NCBI GenBank assembly: GCA_040905285.1
Contig: JBBDRV010000219.1
Coordinates: forward strand, 1 to 17,849
Source of the DNA: JBBDRV01 sp040905285
GTDB taxonomy: Bacteria; Bacteroidota; Rhodothermia; Balneolales; Balneolaceae
Direction: 5' to 3'
DNA length: 17,849 nucleotides
In this document: positions 7,458 to 15,244 of the stretch, one piece after another
How the letters are laid out: the number at the start of each line of letters is the position of its first letter
Position numbering within the stretch: the stretch's first letter is position 1
Translations under genes and position numbers: made by a program
The notes under the pieces: generated by a model
Told to the model about the DNA's origin: nothing
Databases searched by the model: none
Seen by the model: the letters and a program-made list of their open reading frames with translations, nothing else

Positions 7458-7508
7458 ATGAATAGTTTGTTAAACAACAGAGCTACTCATATTTTCCTGG
7501 CTATTCAT
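7458..7508 (+). other. Inverted repeat in the efp leader
   Basis: ATGAATAG (7458-7465) and CTATTCAT (7501-7508) are perfect 8-bp inverted copies separated by 35 bases, ending 6 bases before the GGAG (7515-7518) in front of the efp ATG. They could form a leader stem or an operator. A smaller GTTT/AAAC stem lies inside. Functional meaning is not established. Confidence 0.3.
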
Positions 7509-7522
7509 AATTACGGAGATAT

Positions 7523-8098
7523 ATGCCTAAAATAAACACATCGGATTTTCGACCCGGATTGAGTATTCTGATCGACGGCGAAATCTATTCAATTGTTGAT
7601 TTCCAGCATGTAAAACCTGGCAAGGGCGGTGCATTTGTCCGTACCCGGCTCAAGGGAATCGAAAACGAAAAAAATATTGAAAAAACTTTCAGATCGGGTG
7701 AAAGCGTGGAATCCGTCAGGATAGAGAGCCAGGCCTGTCAGTTTCTTTACAGTGACGGGGACCTTTTCTTTTTTATGCATCAGGAAACATATGAACAGAT
7801 TCCTCTTGAGAAATCACGTGTGATGAAATCCGAGTTTATTACCGACGGTGAAATTTGTACTCTCATGATTGATGTGGACAATGAGCGGGTTCTCTATGTC
7901 GAACCGCCCGCCCATATCGTATCGAAAGTAGAAAAAACGGATCCGGGATTACGGGGAGATACGGCCCAGGGTGGAAGCAAGCCTGCAACCATATCATCGG
8001 GAGCTGTCGTGCAGGTACCTCTTTTCATCAACCAGGATGATGAAATAAAAGTAGATACCAGAACAGGTGAATACATAGAACGAGCGAATACAAACTGA
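7523..8098 (+). CDS. efp: Translation elongation factor P
   Basis: EF-P binds the ribosome beside peptidyl-tRNA and relieves stalling at consecutive prolines. The 191-residue length is normal for the three-domain protein (about 188 in E. coli). Domain I carries the loop VKPGKGGAFVRTRLKG, with K34 at the tip, the position that is modified in many species; no modification gene is in this window, so whether and how it is modified is unknown. Domain II begins near SGESVES, and domain III holds GLRGDTAQGGSKPAT, VVQVPLFINQDDEIKVDTRTGEY, a highly conserved ending. GGAG sits 4 bases before the ATG, one of the few ribosome sites in the window. accB starts 5 bases after the stop codon. The accB product contains a proline-rich linker, which may need EF-P for smooth translation; this is inference. 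Confidence 0.98.
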   Translation: MPKINTSDFRPGLSILIDGEIYSIVDFQHVKPGKGGAFVRTRLKGIENEKNIEKTFRSGESVESVRIESQACQFLYSDGDLFFFMHQETYEQIPLEKSRVMKSEFITDGEICTLMIDVDNERVLYVEPPAHIVSKVEKTDPGLRGDTAQGGSKPATISSGAVVQVPLFINQDDEIKVDTRTGEYIERANTN

Positions 8099-8103
8099 CT
8101 GAC

Positions 8104-8595
8104 ATGGATTTAAAACTGGTTAAAAAGATACTTGATCTCATAAGTGAAAGTGATGTTGATGAAGTTTCCATTGAAGAGGGGGATTTCAAGATAAAAGTGA
8201 AGAAAAAGATTGACGCTTCCGGGCCGGGCTCCGCAGGTTTTCATTACCAGATGCCGCCGCCGCCGCAATATCCACCTCCAGCACCACAGGCGGGGCCTCA
8301 ACCCGCCGGAGAGACCGCCGGTTCAGGTGAGGAACCGAACAGAGACACTGACGAGGACGAGCTGATGCGCTCCCCCATCGTCGGCACGTTTTACAGGGCC
8401 GCATCTCCCGACACGGATCCTTTCATAGAGGTAGGCGACCACGTTGAAAAGGGAGAAACACTGTGCATAGTGGAAGCCATGAAAATTATGAATGAGATAG
8501 AGGCTGAATTCAGCGGAACCGTTCAAAAAATTATTGCCGAGGATGCACAACCGGTAGACTACGACCAGCCATTGTTCATCATAAAAAAAGATTAA
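8104..8595 (+). CDS. accB: Biotin carboxyl carrier protein of acetyl-CoA carboxylase
   Basis: BCCP carries biotin between the biotin carboxylase and carboxyltransferase halves of acetyl-CoA carboxylase, the first committed step of fatty-acid synthesis. The 163-residue protein has an N-terminal region (1-35) typical of AccB, a Pro/Ala/Gly-rich flexible linker (about 50-75, including PPPPQYPPPAPQAGPQP), and a C-terminal biotinyl domain (about 87-163) with the EAMKIMNEI motif; K127 is the biotin attachment lysine. The thumb segment SPDTDPFIEVGD of group I BCCPs is present. It sits 5 bp after efp and 12 bp before accC, the common efp-accB-accC arrangement, and is surely co-transcribed with them. 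The accA and accD carboxyltransferase genes are not in the window. Confidence 0.97.
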   Translation: MDLKLVKKILDLISESDVDEVSIEEGDFKIKVKKKIDASGPGSAGFHYQMPPPPQYPPPAPQAGPQPAGETAGSGEEPNRDTDEDELMRSPIVGTFYRAASPDTDPFIEVGDHVEKGETLCIVEAMKIMNEIEAEFSGTVQKIIAEDAQPVDYDQPLFIIKKD

Positions 8596-8607
8596 TCCGG
8601 CAACTGC

Positions 8608-9960
8608 ATGTTTAAAAAAATACTAATCGCCAACCGGGGCGAAATTGCACTCCGTATAATTCGTACCTGTAAAGAGATGGGCATCAAAACCGTCGCTGTA
8701 TATTCGACAGCCGACGAGGATAGTTTGCACGTTAAATTTGCGGACGAGGCCGTCTGCATCGGCCCACCCTCCAGCAAAGACAGCTATCTGAAGATTCCCT
8801 GTATACTGTCAGCCGCAGAAATTACAAACGCGGAGGCTATCCATCCCGGATACGGTTTTCTTGCGGAAAACGCAGAATTTTCCAGGATCTGCTCGGAACA
8901 CGACCTGAAGTTCATCGGTCCGTCCGCCGACATGATTTCCAAGATGGGGGACAAAGCCACTGCCAAGGCCACGATGATCAAAAGCGATGTTCCCGTTGTC
9001 CCCGGATCCGAGGGTATTGTAGAGGACCATACCGCTGCAAAAGAGGTCAGCAAAAAGATCGGCTATCCTGTTATAATAAAGGCATCAGCCGGAGGCGGCG
9101 GGCGGGGGATGCGTATAGTACATGAAGAGGCGAAACTGAAGCAGGCATTCGATACCTGCAGGAATGAAGCTGCAACTGCCTTTGGCAATCCGGATGTCTA
9201 TATTGAAAAATTTGTTCTGGAGCCGCGCCATATTGAAATTCAGATTGTCGGCGATCAGCACGGGAATGTAGTGCATCTCGGCGAGCGTGAATGCTCCCTT
9301 CAGCGCCGTAACCAAAAACTTCTTGAAGAGGCGCCATCCCCGGTTATGACGGCCGAACTTCGTAAAAGAATGGGCGATGCTGCAGTAAATGCGGGGAAGG
9401 CGATTAATTATGAAGGTGCCGGCACCGTGGAGTTTTTGGTGGACAAGGATCATAATTTCTATTTCATGGAGATGAACACGCGTATCCAGGTAGAACACCC
9501 GGTTACGGAGGAAGTGACTCACTGTGACCTGGTTGCTGAACAGATCCGGGTGGCCGCCGGCCTCAGGCTGGACAACAAACCTCTTAAAATACGGGGCCAC
9601 GCTATAGAATGCAGGATCAATGCGGAAGACCCGGAGCATAATTTCCGCCCTTCTGCAGGAACCATCACTGTTTTTCATACGCCGGGGGGACACAGCGTAC
9701 GGATTGATACCCATGCCTATTCAGGATATAAAATCCCCCCCTATTACGACTCGATGATTGCAAAAGTGATCGTCAGCGCACCGACGCGGAATGAAGCTAT
9801 CAAACGGATGAAAAGAGCACTTGAAGAATTTATCATAGAGGGTATCAAAACAACAATCCCTTACCATCTGCAGTTAATGGAAGATGACAACTTCAGAGCG
9901 GGCACGTTTAACACGCATTACCTGGAATCCCAGTTTAAATATCAACCACCTGAATCGTAA
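8608..9960 (+). CDS. accC: Biotin carboxylase subunit of acetyl-CoA carboxylase
   Basis: AccC uses ATP and bicarbonate to carboxylate the biotin on BCCP. The 450-residue length matches the bacterial subunit. It begins MFKKILIANRGEIALRIIR, the typical start of the N-terminal Rossmann-like domain. The ATP-grasp part contains the glycine-rich lid KASAGGGGRGMR (about 158-169), HLGERECSLQRRNQKLLEEAPSP, and the active-site segment EMNTRIQVEHPVTEEVTHCD with the catalytic residues that bind Mg-ATP and bicarbonate. The C-terminal domain shows GHAIECRINAEDP and YYDSMIAKVI. It is a stand-alone subunit, not a fused pyruvate or propionyl-CoA carboxylase. gcvH begins 5 bp after its stop, so the two are probably one transcript. 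Confidence 0.98.
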   Translation: MFKKILIANRGEIALRIIRTCKEMGIKTVAVYSTADEDSLHVKFADEAVCIGPPSSKDSYLKIPCILSAAEITNAEAIHPGYGFLAENAEFSRICSEHDLKFIGPSADMISKMGDKATAKATMIKSDVPVVPGSEGIVEDHTAAKEVSKKIGYPVIIKASAGGGGRGMRIVHEEAKLKQAFDTCRNEAATAFGNPDVYIEKFVLEPRHIEIQIVGDQHGNVVHLGERECSLQRRNQKLLEEAPSPVMTAELRKRMGDAAVNAGKAINYEGAGTVEFLVDKDHNFYFMEMNTRIQVEHPVTEEVTHCDLVAEQIRVAAGLRLDNKPLKIRGHAIECRINAEDPEHNFRPSAGTITVFHTPGGHSVRIDTHAYSGYKIPPYYDSMIAKVIVSAPTRNEAIKRMKRALEEFIIEGIKTTIPYHLQLMEDDNFRAGTFNTHYLESQFKYQPPES

Positions 9961-9965
9961 ATGCT

Positions 9966-10346
9966 ATGAATTTTCCCGATGAGCTGAAATACACACAGGA
10001 ACATGAATGGATTCGAGACAATGGCGACGGGACCGCAACCATCGGCATTACCGACTTTGCCCAGGGTGAACTTGGAGACATTGTTTTTGTTGAATTGGAA
10101 GAAACAGGGTTCACTTTTGAAAAAAATGATGTTTTTGGCACTGTTGAAGCTGTAAAAACCGTTTCAGATCTTTTTGCACCCGTATCCGGTAAAATTGTAG
10201 CCATAAATCCGGATCTCGAAGAAGATCCTGAACTGGTGAACGGGGATCCGTACGGGTCCGGGTGGCTGGTAAAGATATCTCTGGCCGAGCCCGGTCAGCT
10301 TGATGATCTTCTCTCCGTAAGCGATTACAAAAAGATTGTAGATTAA
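9966..10346 (+). CDS. gcvH: Glycine cleavage system H protein
   Basis: H protein carries the lipoyl arm that shuttles the aminomethyl group between the P, T and L proteins of glycine cleavage; in several bacteria it is also the first acceptor in lipoate assembly. The 126-residue length is typical. Features are the start MNFPDELKYTQEHEW, ITDFAQGELGDIVFVELEE, and the lipoylation site FGTVEAVKTVSDLFAPVSG with lysine K64, followed by PYGSGWLVKI. No gcvT or gcvP gene is nearby; it lies between accC (5 bp upstream) and guaA (19 bp downstream). A three-codon frame ATG CTA TGA at 9961-9969 overlaps its start codon, probably by chance. Confidence 0.97.
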   Translation: MNFPDELKYTQEHEWIRDNGDGTATIGITDFAQGELGDIVFVELEETGFTFEKNDVFGTVEAVKTVSDLFAPVSGKIVAINPDLEEDPELVNGDPYGSGWLVKISLAEPGQLDDLLSVSDYKKIVD

Positions 10347-10365
10347 CACCTCTTATTTTTAGTCT

Positions 10366-11916
10366 ATGCACGCATTCCATGATGAGTGGATCCTGATTCT
10401 TGATTTTGGTTCACAGTACACACAGTTAATCGCCCGGAGGGTCCGGGAACTTCATGTCTACTGCGAGATTCACCCGTTTGACACGGATCCGGGAGAGTTC
10501 AGTGACAACAAACCCGCGGGTGTCATTCTTTCCGGCGGTCCCAAAAGTGTCTATGACATGGATGCCCCCGTCCTCAATATGGATCTGTTTTCGTGGGAAA
10601 TACCGGTCCTCGGCATCTGTTACGGCCTTCAGTCTCTTGCTCATTCCGTCCGTCCCGGCAGCGTTGAAAAGGCTGAAAAACGTGAGTTTGGCCGGGCGCA
10701 CCTGATTGTCGATAAACCAAACGATTTATTAAAGGGCATCACTGAAGGTTCTGTTGTCTGGATGAGTCACGGGGATCATATAAGGAGCCTCCCGGACCGC
10801 TATGAAATCATCGCCCACACGGATAATGCTGAAGCGGCAGCCGTCCGGCATAAGACCAAACCCGTTTATGGTGTGCAATTTCATCCCGAAGTAGTTCATA
10901 CGGAAGAAGGAGATACCGTTTTTGAAAATTTTGTAAAGCAAATTTGCAGCTGTTCCGGTTCCTGGACCCCCTCGTCATTCATAGATGACGAGATCAGGGA
11001 GATACGCAGGAAAGCCGGCAGCCACAAAGTATTGTGTGCCTTGTCCGGTGGTGTGGATTCAACCGTAGTGGCAACCCTTCTCCACAGGGCAATAGGAGAC
11101 CAGCTTCTGTGTATTTTTGTCGACAACGGGCTGCTTCGCAAGAATGAATTTAAGAAGGTGCTTAACACGTACACAGATACTCTGCAGTTGCCGGTACGTG
11201 GAATAGACGCCTCCGACCTGTTCCTGAAAAGGCTTGAAGGCATCACGGACCCCGAAATAAAGCGGGTCGTTATCGGTAATACCTTTATCGATGTTTTTGA
11301 CGATGCCATAAAAGACCAGAAAGAATTCAGGTTTCTGGCCCAGGGCACCCTGTATCCCGACGTTATTGAAAGCATCTCTTTCAAAGGCCCCTCTTCCACA
11401 ATCAAATCCCACCACAATGTCGGCGGACTGCCGGAAAAAATGAAACTTTCGCTGATTGAACCTGTCAGAGAGTTGTTCAAGGATGAGGTTCGAGCCGTGG
11501 GAAGGGAACTCGGCATACCTGAACATTTTATAGGCCGGCACCCGTTTCCCGGTCCCGGCCTGGGAATTCGCGTAATCGGTGAATTAAAAAAAGGACGTCT
11601 TGACCTGTTGAGAGAAGCCGATTCAATATTTATACAGGCACTCCGTGAAAACGGACTTTATGACCAGGTCTGGCAGGCTTTTGTCGTGCTTCTGCCGGTG
11701 CAATCCGTGGGCGTCATGGGTGACGAGCGCACTTATGAATATACGGCAGCCATAAGAGCGGTTACGAGTGTCGACGGCATGACCGCTGACTGGGCACACC
11801 TTCCCTATGATTTTCTTTCCGAGGTGTCAGGCCGGATTATCAACGAGGTACGCGGAATAAACAGGGTTGTCTATGATATCAGCTCCAAACCACCGTCAAC
11901 GATAGAATGGGAATAA
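10366..11916 (+). CDS. guaA: GMP synthase (glutamine-hydrolysing)
   Basis: GuaA makes GMP from XMP, ATP and glutamine. The 516-residue protein has the complete two-domain form. The N-terminal class I glutamine amidotransferase domain starts WILILDFGSQYTQLIARRVR, has the nucleophile C85 in GICYGLQ and the triad partners H173 and E175 in VQFHPEV. The ATP-pyrophosphatase domain has the P-loop ALSGGVDSTVVATLL, and the C-terminal dimerisation domain has RHPFPGPGLGIRVIGE and ends VYDISSKPPSTIEWE, as in nearly all GuaA proteins. It is the last gene of the tightly spaced efp-accB-accC-gcvH-guaA run; the next gene begins 159 bp later. No intrinsic terminator is evident after it, and no guaB is in the window. 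Confidence 0.98.
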   Translation: MHAFHDEWILILDFGSQYTQLIARRVRELHVYCEIHPFDTDPGEFSDNKPAGVILSGGPKSVYDMDAPVLNMDLFSWEIPVLGICYGLQSLAHSVRPGSVEKAEKREFGRAHLIVDKPNDLLKGITEGSVVWMSHGDHIRSLPDRYEIIAHTDNAEAAAVRHKTKPVYGVQFHPEVVHTEEGDTVFENFVKQICSCSGSWTPSSFIDDEIREIRRKAGSHKVLCALSGGVDSTVVATLLHRAIGDQLLCIFVDNGLLRKNEFKKVLNTYTDTLQLPVRGIDASDLFLKRLEGITDPEIKRVVIGNTFIDVFDDAIKDQKEFRFLAQGTLYPDVIESISFKGPSSTIKSHHNVGGLPEKMKLSLIEPVRELFKDEVRAVGRELGIPEHFIGRHPFPGPGLGIRVIGELKKGRLDLLREADSIFIQALRENGLYDQVWQAFVVLLPVQSVGVMGDERTYEYTAAIRAVTSVDGMTADWAHLPYDFLSEVSGRIINEVRGINRVVYDISSKPPSTIEWE

Positions 11917-11932
11917 ACGATCTGCCACAGGA

Positions 11933-12067
11933 ATGAAACAGATAAATAACGAGAACGGCATGCCGGCGGGATCGGTTCTTCCGGCAAGTGTGCATTCCAC
12001 ATCCAGACAGTTTCATCCGGAACAAATGCGTTGTATTGACCTATATGTGACCATTACCTCCTGTTAA
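11933..12067 (+). CDS. Possible small protein of 44 residues (weak)
   Basis: An open frame of 44 codons occupies most of the gap between guaA and the next gene, from the ATG at 11933 to TAA at 12065-12067, ending 8 bases before that gene's ATG. The product begins MKQINNENGMPAGSVLPASV and ends VTITSC. CAGGA directly touches the ATG, too close for a normal ribosome site. I recognise no family. The placement is operon-like, but the length is well within chance. Confidence 0.2.
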   Translation: MKQINNENGMPAGSVLPASVHSTSRQFHPEQMRCIDLYVTITSC

Positions 12068-12075
12068 AGCCAATT

Positions 12076-13848
12076 ATGGACCATTTAAAATATCTATTTC
12101 TATTTGTTGCAGTCGCTTCCATGCTTTTTCCTTCTGAAAGCCGGGGGCAATCGTTTGATGAAGGCCTTGAGTATTATCAGCAGGAACAGTATGAGGAGGC
12201 GCTGGAGATATTCAGGCAGCTGGATAACAGTGAACAGGCTCTTCTGTACACCGGCAAAAGTTACCTTGCATTGGGAGAGTACATGAAGGCGGGTATTTAT
12301 CTGCGCCATATCGCAGAGAGTGATATAGAAAATATTTCAATTGAAGCTTATTATACACTTGCACTCAATGAGTTCCGTTTAAAAAACTTTCGAAACTCTC
12401 TTGAGATACTGCACAGGATTGCCTCCGGAAACAACCGGACCGGAATTCAGGCCAGTGCAACCGGTTTTTATAACACCTTGCTGAGATACCTGACCGATAA
12501 TCAGCGATTTGATCTCTTCTGGCAGACAACGAATGCAGGTATCCGGCATGACCTTGTGCGGTCCGCAGTAGGGCATACCGATTATTCCATGCTGGAAGCA
12601 ATGATGAAAGAGCTTGAAAAGTTGAGCGGGATAACCGGTCAGTCGTCTGAAATCAGATCCCTTCGGGATGAAATCGGGTCCAGGGAGTCCTACGTACGTT
12701 CTCCGAAACACTATCCGGTACCGGAAGGAACCGTTTACCCGATAGGTGTGGCACTTCCCTCTTTTGAAACGGACAAGCCGGAATTTGCCATTTCCAGAAA
12801 CCTTTATTTCGGAATTATGCTGGCTGCCGAGGAGTTTAATTCCGACAATTCAGAAAAAAAGGTTTTTTTACGATTCAGGGACACCCATGCAGACCCTGAC
12901 TCGATCCCCGGAGTAATGAATGAACTGATCTGGAATGAACGTACGGATGCTATTCTGGGCCCCCTGTTTTCTGAATCAGCTGAAAGAATGTCTTCCCTTG
13001 CTGAAAACTATGAAATTCCGATCCTGACCCCGCTGGCCAATTCGGATGAAATCAATACCGGCCACAACTATACTTTCCAGCTGAATCCAACATTTTCAGT
13101 TCACGGGGAAGCGATGGCCCGCTTTGCTGTCAATGAAATGAATCTTGATACGCTGGCAGTTATGGTTGAGCAAAATTCCCTCGGACGGTCTTCCGCTCTT
13201 GCTTTCCGCCGGGAAGCCGAACGGCTTGGGGCTTATGTGGCCTATTATATGGAAGAGGATTTTGCGTCCTATGGATACGACCTGTCAGACATAACGGAAA
13301 CATTTACCCGGGATCCCGTCCTGATTGACTCCCTGGGCTATGTTCCTGTGAAAGGAATCTACGCCCCTTTTACAGGACAGGCCGCAACCACCCTGGTGAA
13401 CCTGCTTATGACTGATCTGGAGGCAATGGGATCGGATGTTGTGGTGATGGGGTCTGAAGAATGGAGAGAGGCACGATACACCAGGGCCCAGGAGAGAAAC
13501 TTTCTGGTCTATTATACACAAAACCATTCGTCTGCAGCAGATGAAGAGAGCCTCAACTATTTTAATGAGGATTTCAGTAACATGTTCGGCATTGAACCTG
13601 ATCACTTTGCCCGGCTGGGGTACGATGCCGGCAGGTACCTGTTCCGTACTCTTGAACAGGCCGGAAATCCTGAAAAGCTTAAACAGGCCCTGCGCGAAGC
13701 TGCAGAATACAGGGGCCTGGCCACCCATATTCACTTCAGGGGATCACAGATAAACAGGTCTGTCCGGGTAGAACCGCTGACAGGCAGAGCCAAAGAAAGA
13801 ACCCAAGACAGTGCCAGGGAAAATGTGAACCGGGATTCGGGTCTTTAG
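12076..13848 (+). CDS. Exported TPR plus LivK-like (periplasmic binding protein type 1) fusion protein
   Basis: The 590-residue protein begins with a signal peptide (about residues 1-24, MDHLKYLFLFVAVASMLFPS) without a lipobox cysteine, so it should be periplasmic. Residues about 26-200 are helical with tetratricopeptide-like repeats, for example EGLEYYQQEQYEEALEIFRQ and ALLYTGKSYLALGEYMKAG. From about residue 221 it has a type 1 periplasmic-binding fold as in LivK and receptor ligand-binding proteins: YPIGVALPSF, YFGIMLAAEEFN, DAILGPLFSESAERMSSLAE and IPILTPLANSDEIN are the usual segments. No transporter permease or ATPase gene is near, so a role in ABC uptake is doubtful. The same domain order is found in LpoA, the outer-membrane activator of penicillin-binding protein 1A in gammaproteobacteria, though LpoA is a lipoprotein. 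mltG, a peptidoglycan gene, lies convergently next door. Ligand and partner are unknown. Confidence 0.82.
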   Translation: MDHLKYLFLFVAVASMLFPSESRGQSFDEGLEYYQQEQYEEALEIFRQLDNSEQALLYTGKSYLALGEYMKAGIYLRHIAESDIENISIEAYYTLALNEFRLKNFRNSLEILHRIASGNNRTGIQASATGFYNTLLRYLTDNQRFDLFWQTTNAGIRHDLVRSAVGHTDYSMLEAMMKELEKLSGITGQSSEIRSLRDEIGSRESYVRSPKHYPVPEGTVYPIGVALPSFETDKPEFAISRNLYFGIMLAAEEFNSDNSEKKVFLRFRDTHADPDSIPGVMNELIWNERTDAILGPLFSESAERMSSLAENYEIPILTPLANSDEINTGHNYTFQLNPTFSVHGEAMARFAVNEMNLDTLAVMVEQNSLGRSSALAFRREAERLGAYVAYYMEEDFASYGYDLSDITETFTRDPVLIDSLGYVPVKGIYAPFTGQAATTLVNLLMTDLEAMGSDVVVMGSEEWREARYTRAQERNFLVYYTQNHSSAADEESLNYFNEDFSNMFGIEPDHFARLGYDAGRYLFRTLEQAGNPEKLKQALREAAEYRGLATHIHFRGSQINRSVRVEPLTGRAKERTQDSARENVNRDSGL

Positions 13849-13880
13849 CTGCCGGTTATCCCATCCATCCAATTCCGATA

Positions 13881-13890
13881 CTGAATTCAG
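13881..13890. other. 10-bp perfect palindrome between convergent genes
   Basis: CTGAATTCAG lies in the 102-bp gap between the stop codons of the TPR/LivK-like gene and mltG. It has no T run on either strand, so I do not call it a terminator; it may be chance. Confidence 0.2.
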
Positions 13891-13950
13891 CATTCAAACC
13901 GGGAATAGAGACAGGGTGAACACCATCCTGAATAACTGAAACCTGCTGAA

Positions 13951-15033
13951 TCAGTATGTTTCCTGCTCCTCGATCTCCTGCAGCCTCTCTCTTTCATCTC
14001 TGATTCTGAACTGCTCACGTATCCACCTGCGCCATTCGGCACTCGCCAGCTGATGTTCTTCAAACGTGCTGCTGAAAGCATGTCCGCCTCCCGGGCGGGC
14101 AACCATATAGAGATAGTCATGTTCTTCGGGATCAATGGCCGCTTCAATTGAAGCTAAATCAGGATTCGTAATAGGCCCCGGAGGCAATCCCCTGATGATA
14201 TACGTATTGTAAGGATGATCAAATCTGTAGTCATCGTATAACAGACGCCGGTGCTCACCAAGTGCATAAATTACTGTTGGATCTGCCTGTAAACGCATGT
14301 TCCTCCTTAAACGGTTCCAGTAAAGCCCGCTGATACGTCGTTTTTCAGATCCGGCACTCGCCTCCCATTCGATGATAGAGGCCAGCGTCACCAGGTCTTC
14401 CAGATCAAGTTCATTAGCGTCAATCTCTTCCTGCCTGCGATCTGTCACCCGGCGGTTAAATTCGTTGTAGATGCGTCTTATTACTCTCTCCGGCGGACTC
14501 GTCCAGTAAATATTGTAAGTATCCGGCAGCATTCTGGACAGGAGGGTCTGGGGTGAATGCCCAAGTTCCAGAACAAGATCGCTGCTGTCTGTAAATACAG
14601 AAGCAAACTGACTGGAGTCTGATTCCAATTGATTCCCCAGAACTCTAGCAAGCCTGCCTTTATCAATGCCGGGCGGAATCGTTACAGCGGCAAGATCCTG
14701 AATTCCCAAAGCAATCCTGGACAGAAGATCCTGATAGGCAGACGATTCGGGTATTTCATACCTGCCCGGACTGAAATTGCGCCATCCGAGCAGGGAAGCG
14801 ACCCACCTCAGTTCTGTTTCGTTAAACTGTACTTCCAAATCCGAGAGATGGCCAATCAATTCATCAATGCCGGTCCGCTCTTCAAGGAAGAGAACCGCTC
14901 CGGTCTCACTGACAATCGCCCGGCTGCTGCTGATCCGTGTCTCTCTGGACAGGTAGAAAACAAGAAAAACAACCAGAAAAACCATGACGGTTTTCCCCGT
15001 CTCTTTAAAAAAGAAAGATGAATGACGATTCAT
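13951..15033 (-). CDS. mltG: Endolytic murein transglycosylase MltG
   Basis: MltG (YceG family) cuts nascent glycan strands in the inner-membrane-anchored position and so influences glycan chain length. The 360-residue protein has a short cytoplasmic N-terminus and one transmembrane helix (about 15-29, TVMVFLVVFLVFYLS), a LysM-like region, then the catalytic domain: ISRMLPDTY-like LLSRMLPDTYNIYW, TLASIIEWEAS with the catalytic Glu E222 (equivalent to E218 of E. coli), MRLQADPTVIYALG, YNTYIIRGLPPGPITNP and YLYMVARPGGGHAFS. The length is a little above the E. coli protein because of a charged C-terminal tail (IREQFRIRDERERLQEIEE). It faces the TPR/LivK-like gene and is separated by 535 noncoding bases from the TonB receptor, so it is probably transcribed alone from a promoter in that gap. 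Confidence 0.95.
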   Translation of the reverse strand: MNRHSSFFFKETGKTVMVFLVVFLVFYLSRETRISSSRAIVSETGAVLFLEERTGIDELIGHLSDLEVQFNETELRWVASLLGWRNFSPGRYEIPESSAYQDLLSRIALGIQDLAAVTIPPGIDKGRLARVLGNQLESDSSQFASVFTDSSDLVLELGHSPQTLLSRMLPDTYNIYWTSPPERVIRRIYNEFNRRVTDRRQEEIDANELDLEDLVTLASIIEWEASAGSEKRRISGLYWNRLRRNMRLQADPTVIYALGEHRRLLYDDYRFDHPYNTYIIRGLPPGPITNPDLASIEAAIDPEEHDYLYMVARPGGGHAFSSTFEEHQLASAEWRRWIREQFRIRDERERLQEIEEQETY

Positions 15034-15114
15034 TACAAGATGGTTGGTTAATCTGTCATTAATTCGTGAACGACTGAATATAAACCGAATCGTTTATTTT
15101 AAACATGCTGAATC

Positions 15115-15132
15115 TGACCTGATTGCAGGTCA
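15115..15132. promoter_or_regulatory. Operator-like perfect inverted repeat TGACCTG-N4-CAGGTCA
   Basis: The two 7-bp arms (15115-15121 and 15126-15132) are exact inverted copies around ATTG. The site lies about 80 bp upstream of the mltG start, a fitting place for a dimeric regulator. It could also be a small RNA hairpin, but there is no T run after it. The regulator is unknown. Confidence 0.35.
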
Positions 15133-15179
15133 TATCATTTACACCTTCCGGCTATAGAATATACAATGGGGCTCACCTG

Positions 15180-15206
15180 GTAATATTGTAAAAGTAATAT
15201 TGTAAA
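15180..15206. repeat. Two copies of GTAATATTGTAAA
   Basis: The 13-bp sequence occurs at 15180-15192 and 15194-15206, a 14-bp period, with identical copies. It is AT-rich and lies in the mltG/TonB receptor gap. Confidence 0.85.
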
Positions 15207-15217
15207 CATATTGGCAC

Positions 15218-15233
15218 AACCGGACGGCCGGTT
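15218..15233. other. Short GC-rich inverted repeat in the intergenic gap
   Basis: AACCGG (15218-15223) and CCGGTT (15228-15233) flank four bases. TTGGCA (15211-15216) precedes it and TATATATG (15237-15244) follows it, so it could sit in the spacer of a plus-strand promoter; the 20-base gap is longer than a standard sigma-70 spacer, so this is tentative. Confidence 0.25.
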
Positions 15234-15244
15234 CGGTATATATG

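Noticed and set aside
9085..9714. 209-codon antisense frame over accC (and a similar 206-codon frame at 10896-11516 over guaA)
   Set aside because: Both are shadows of highly conserved essential genes and show no domains.
13849..13950. Bidirectional terminator between the convergent TPR/LivK-like gene and mltG
   Set aside because: The CTGAATTCAG palindrome and a GGTG/CACC pair are too short and have no T run on either strand.
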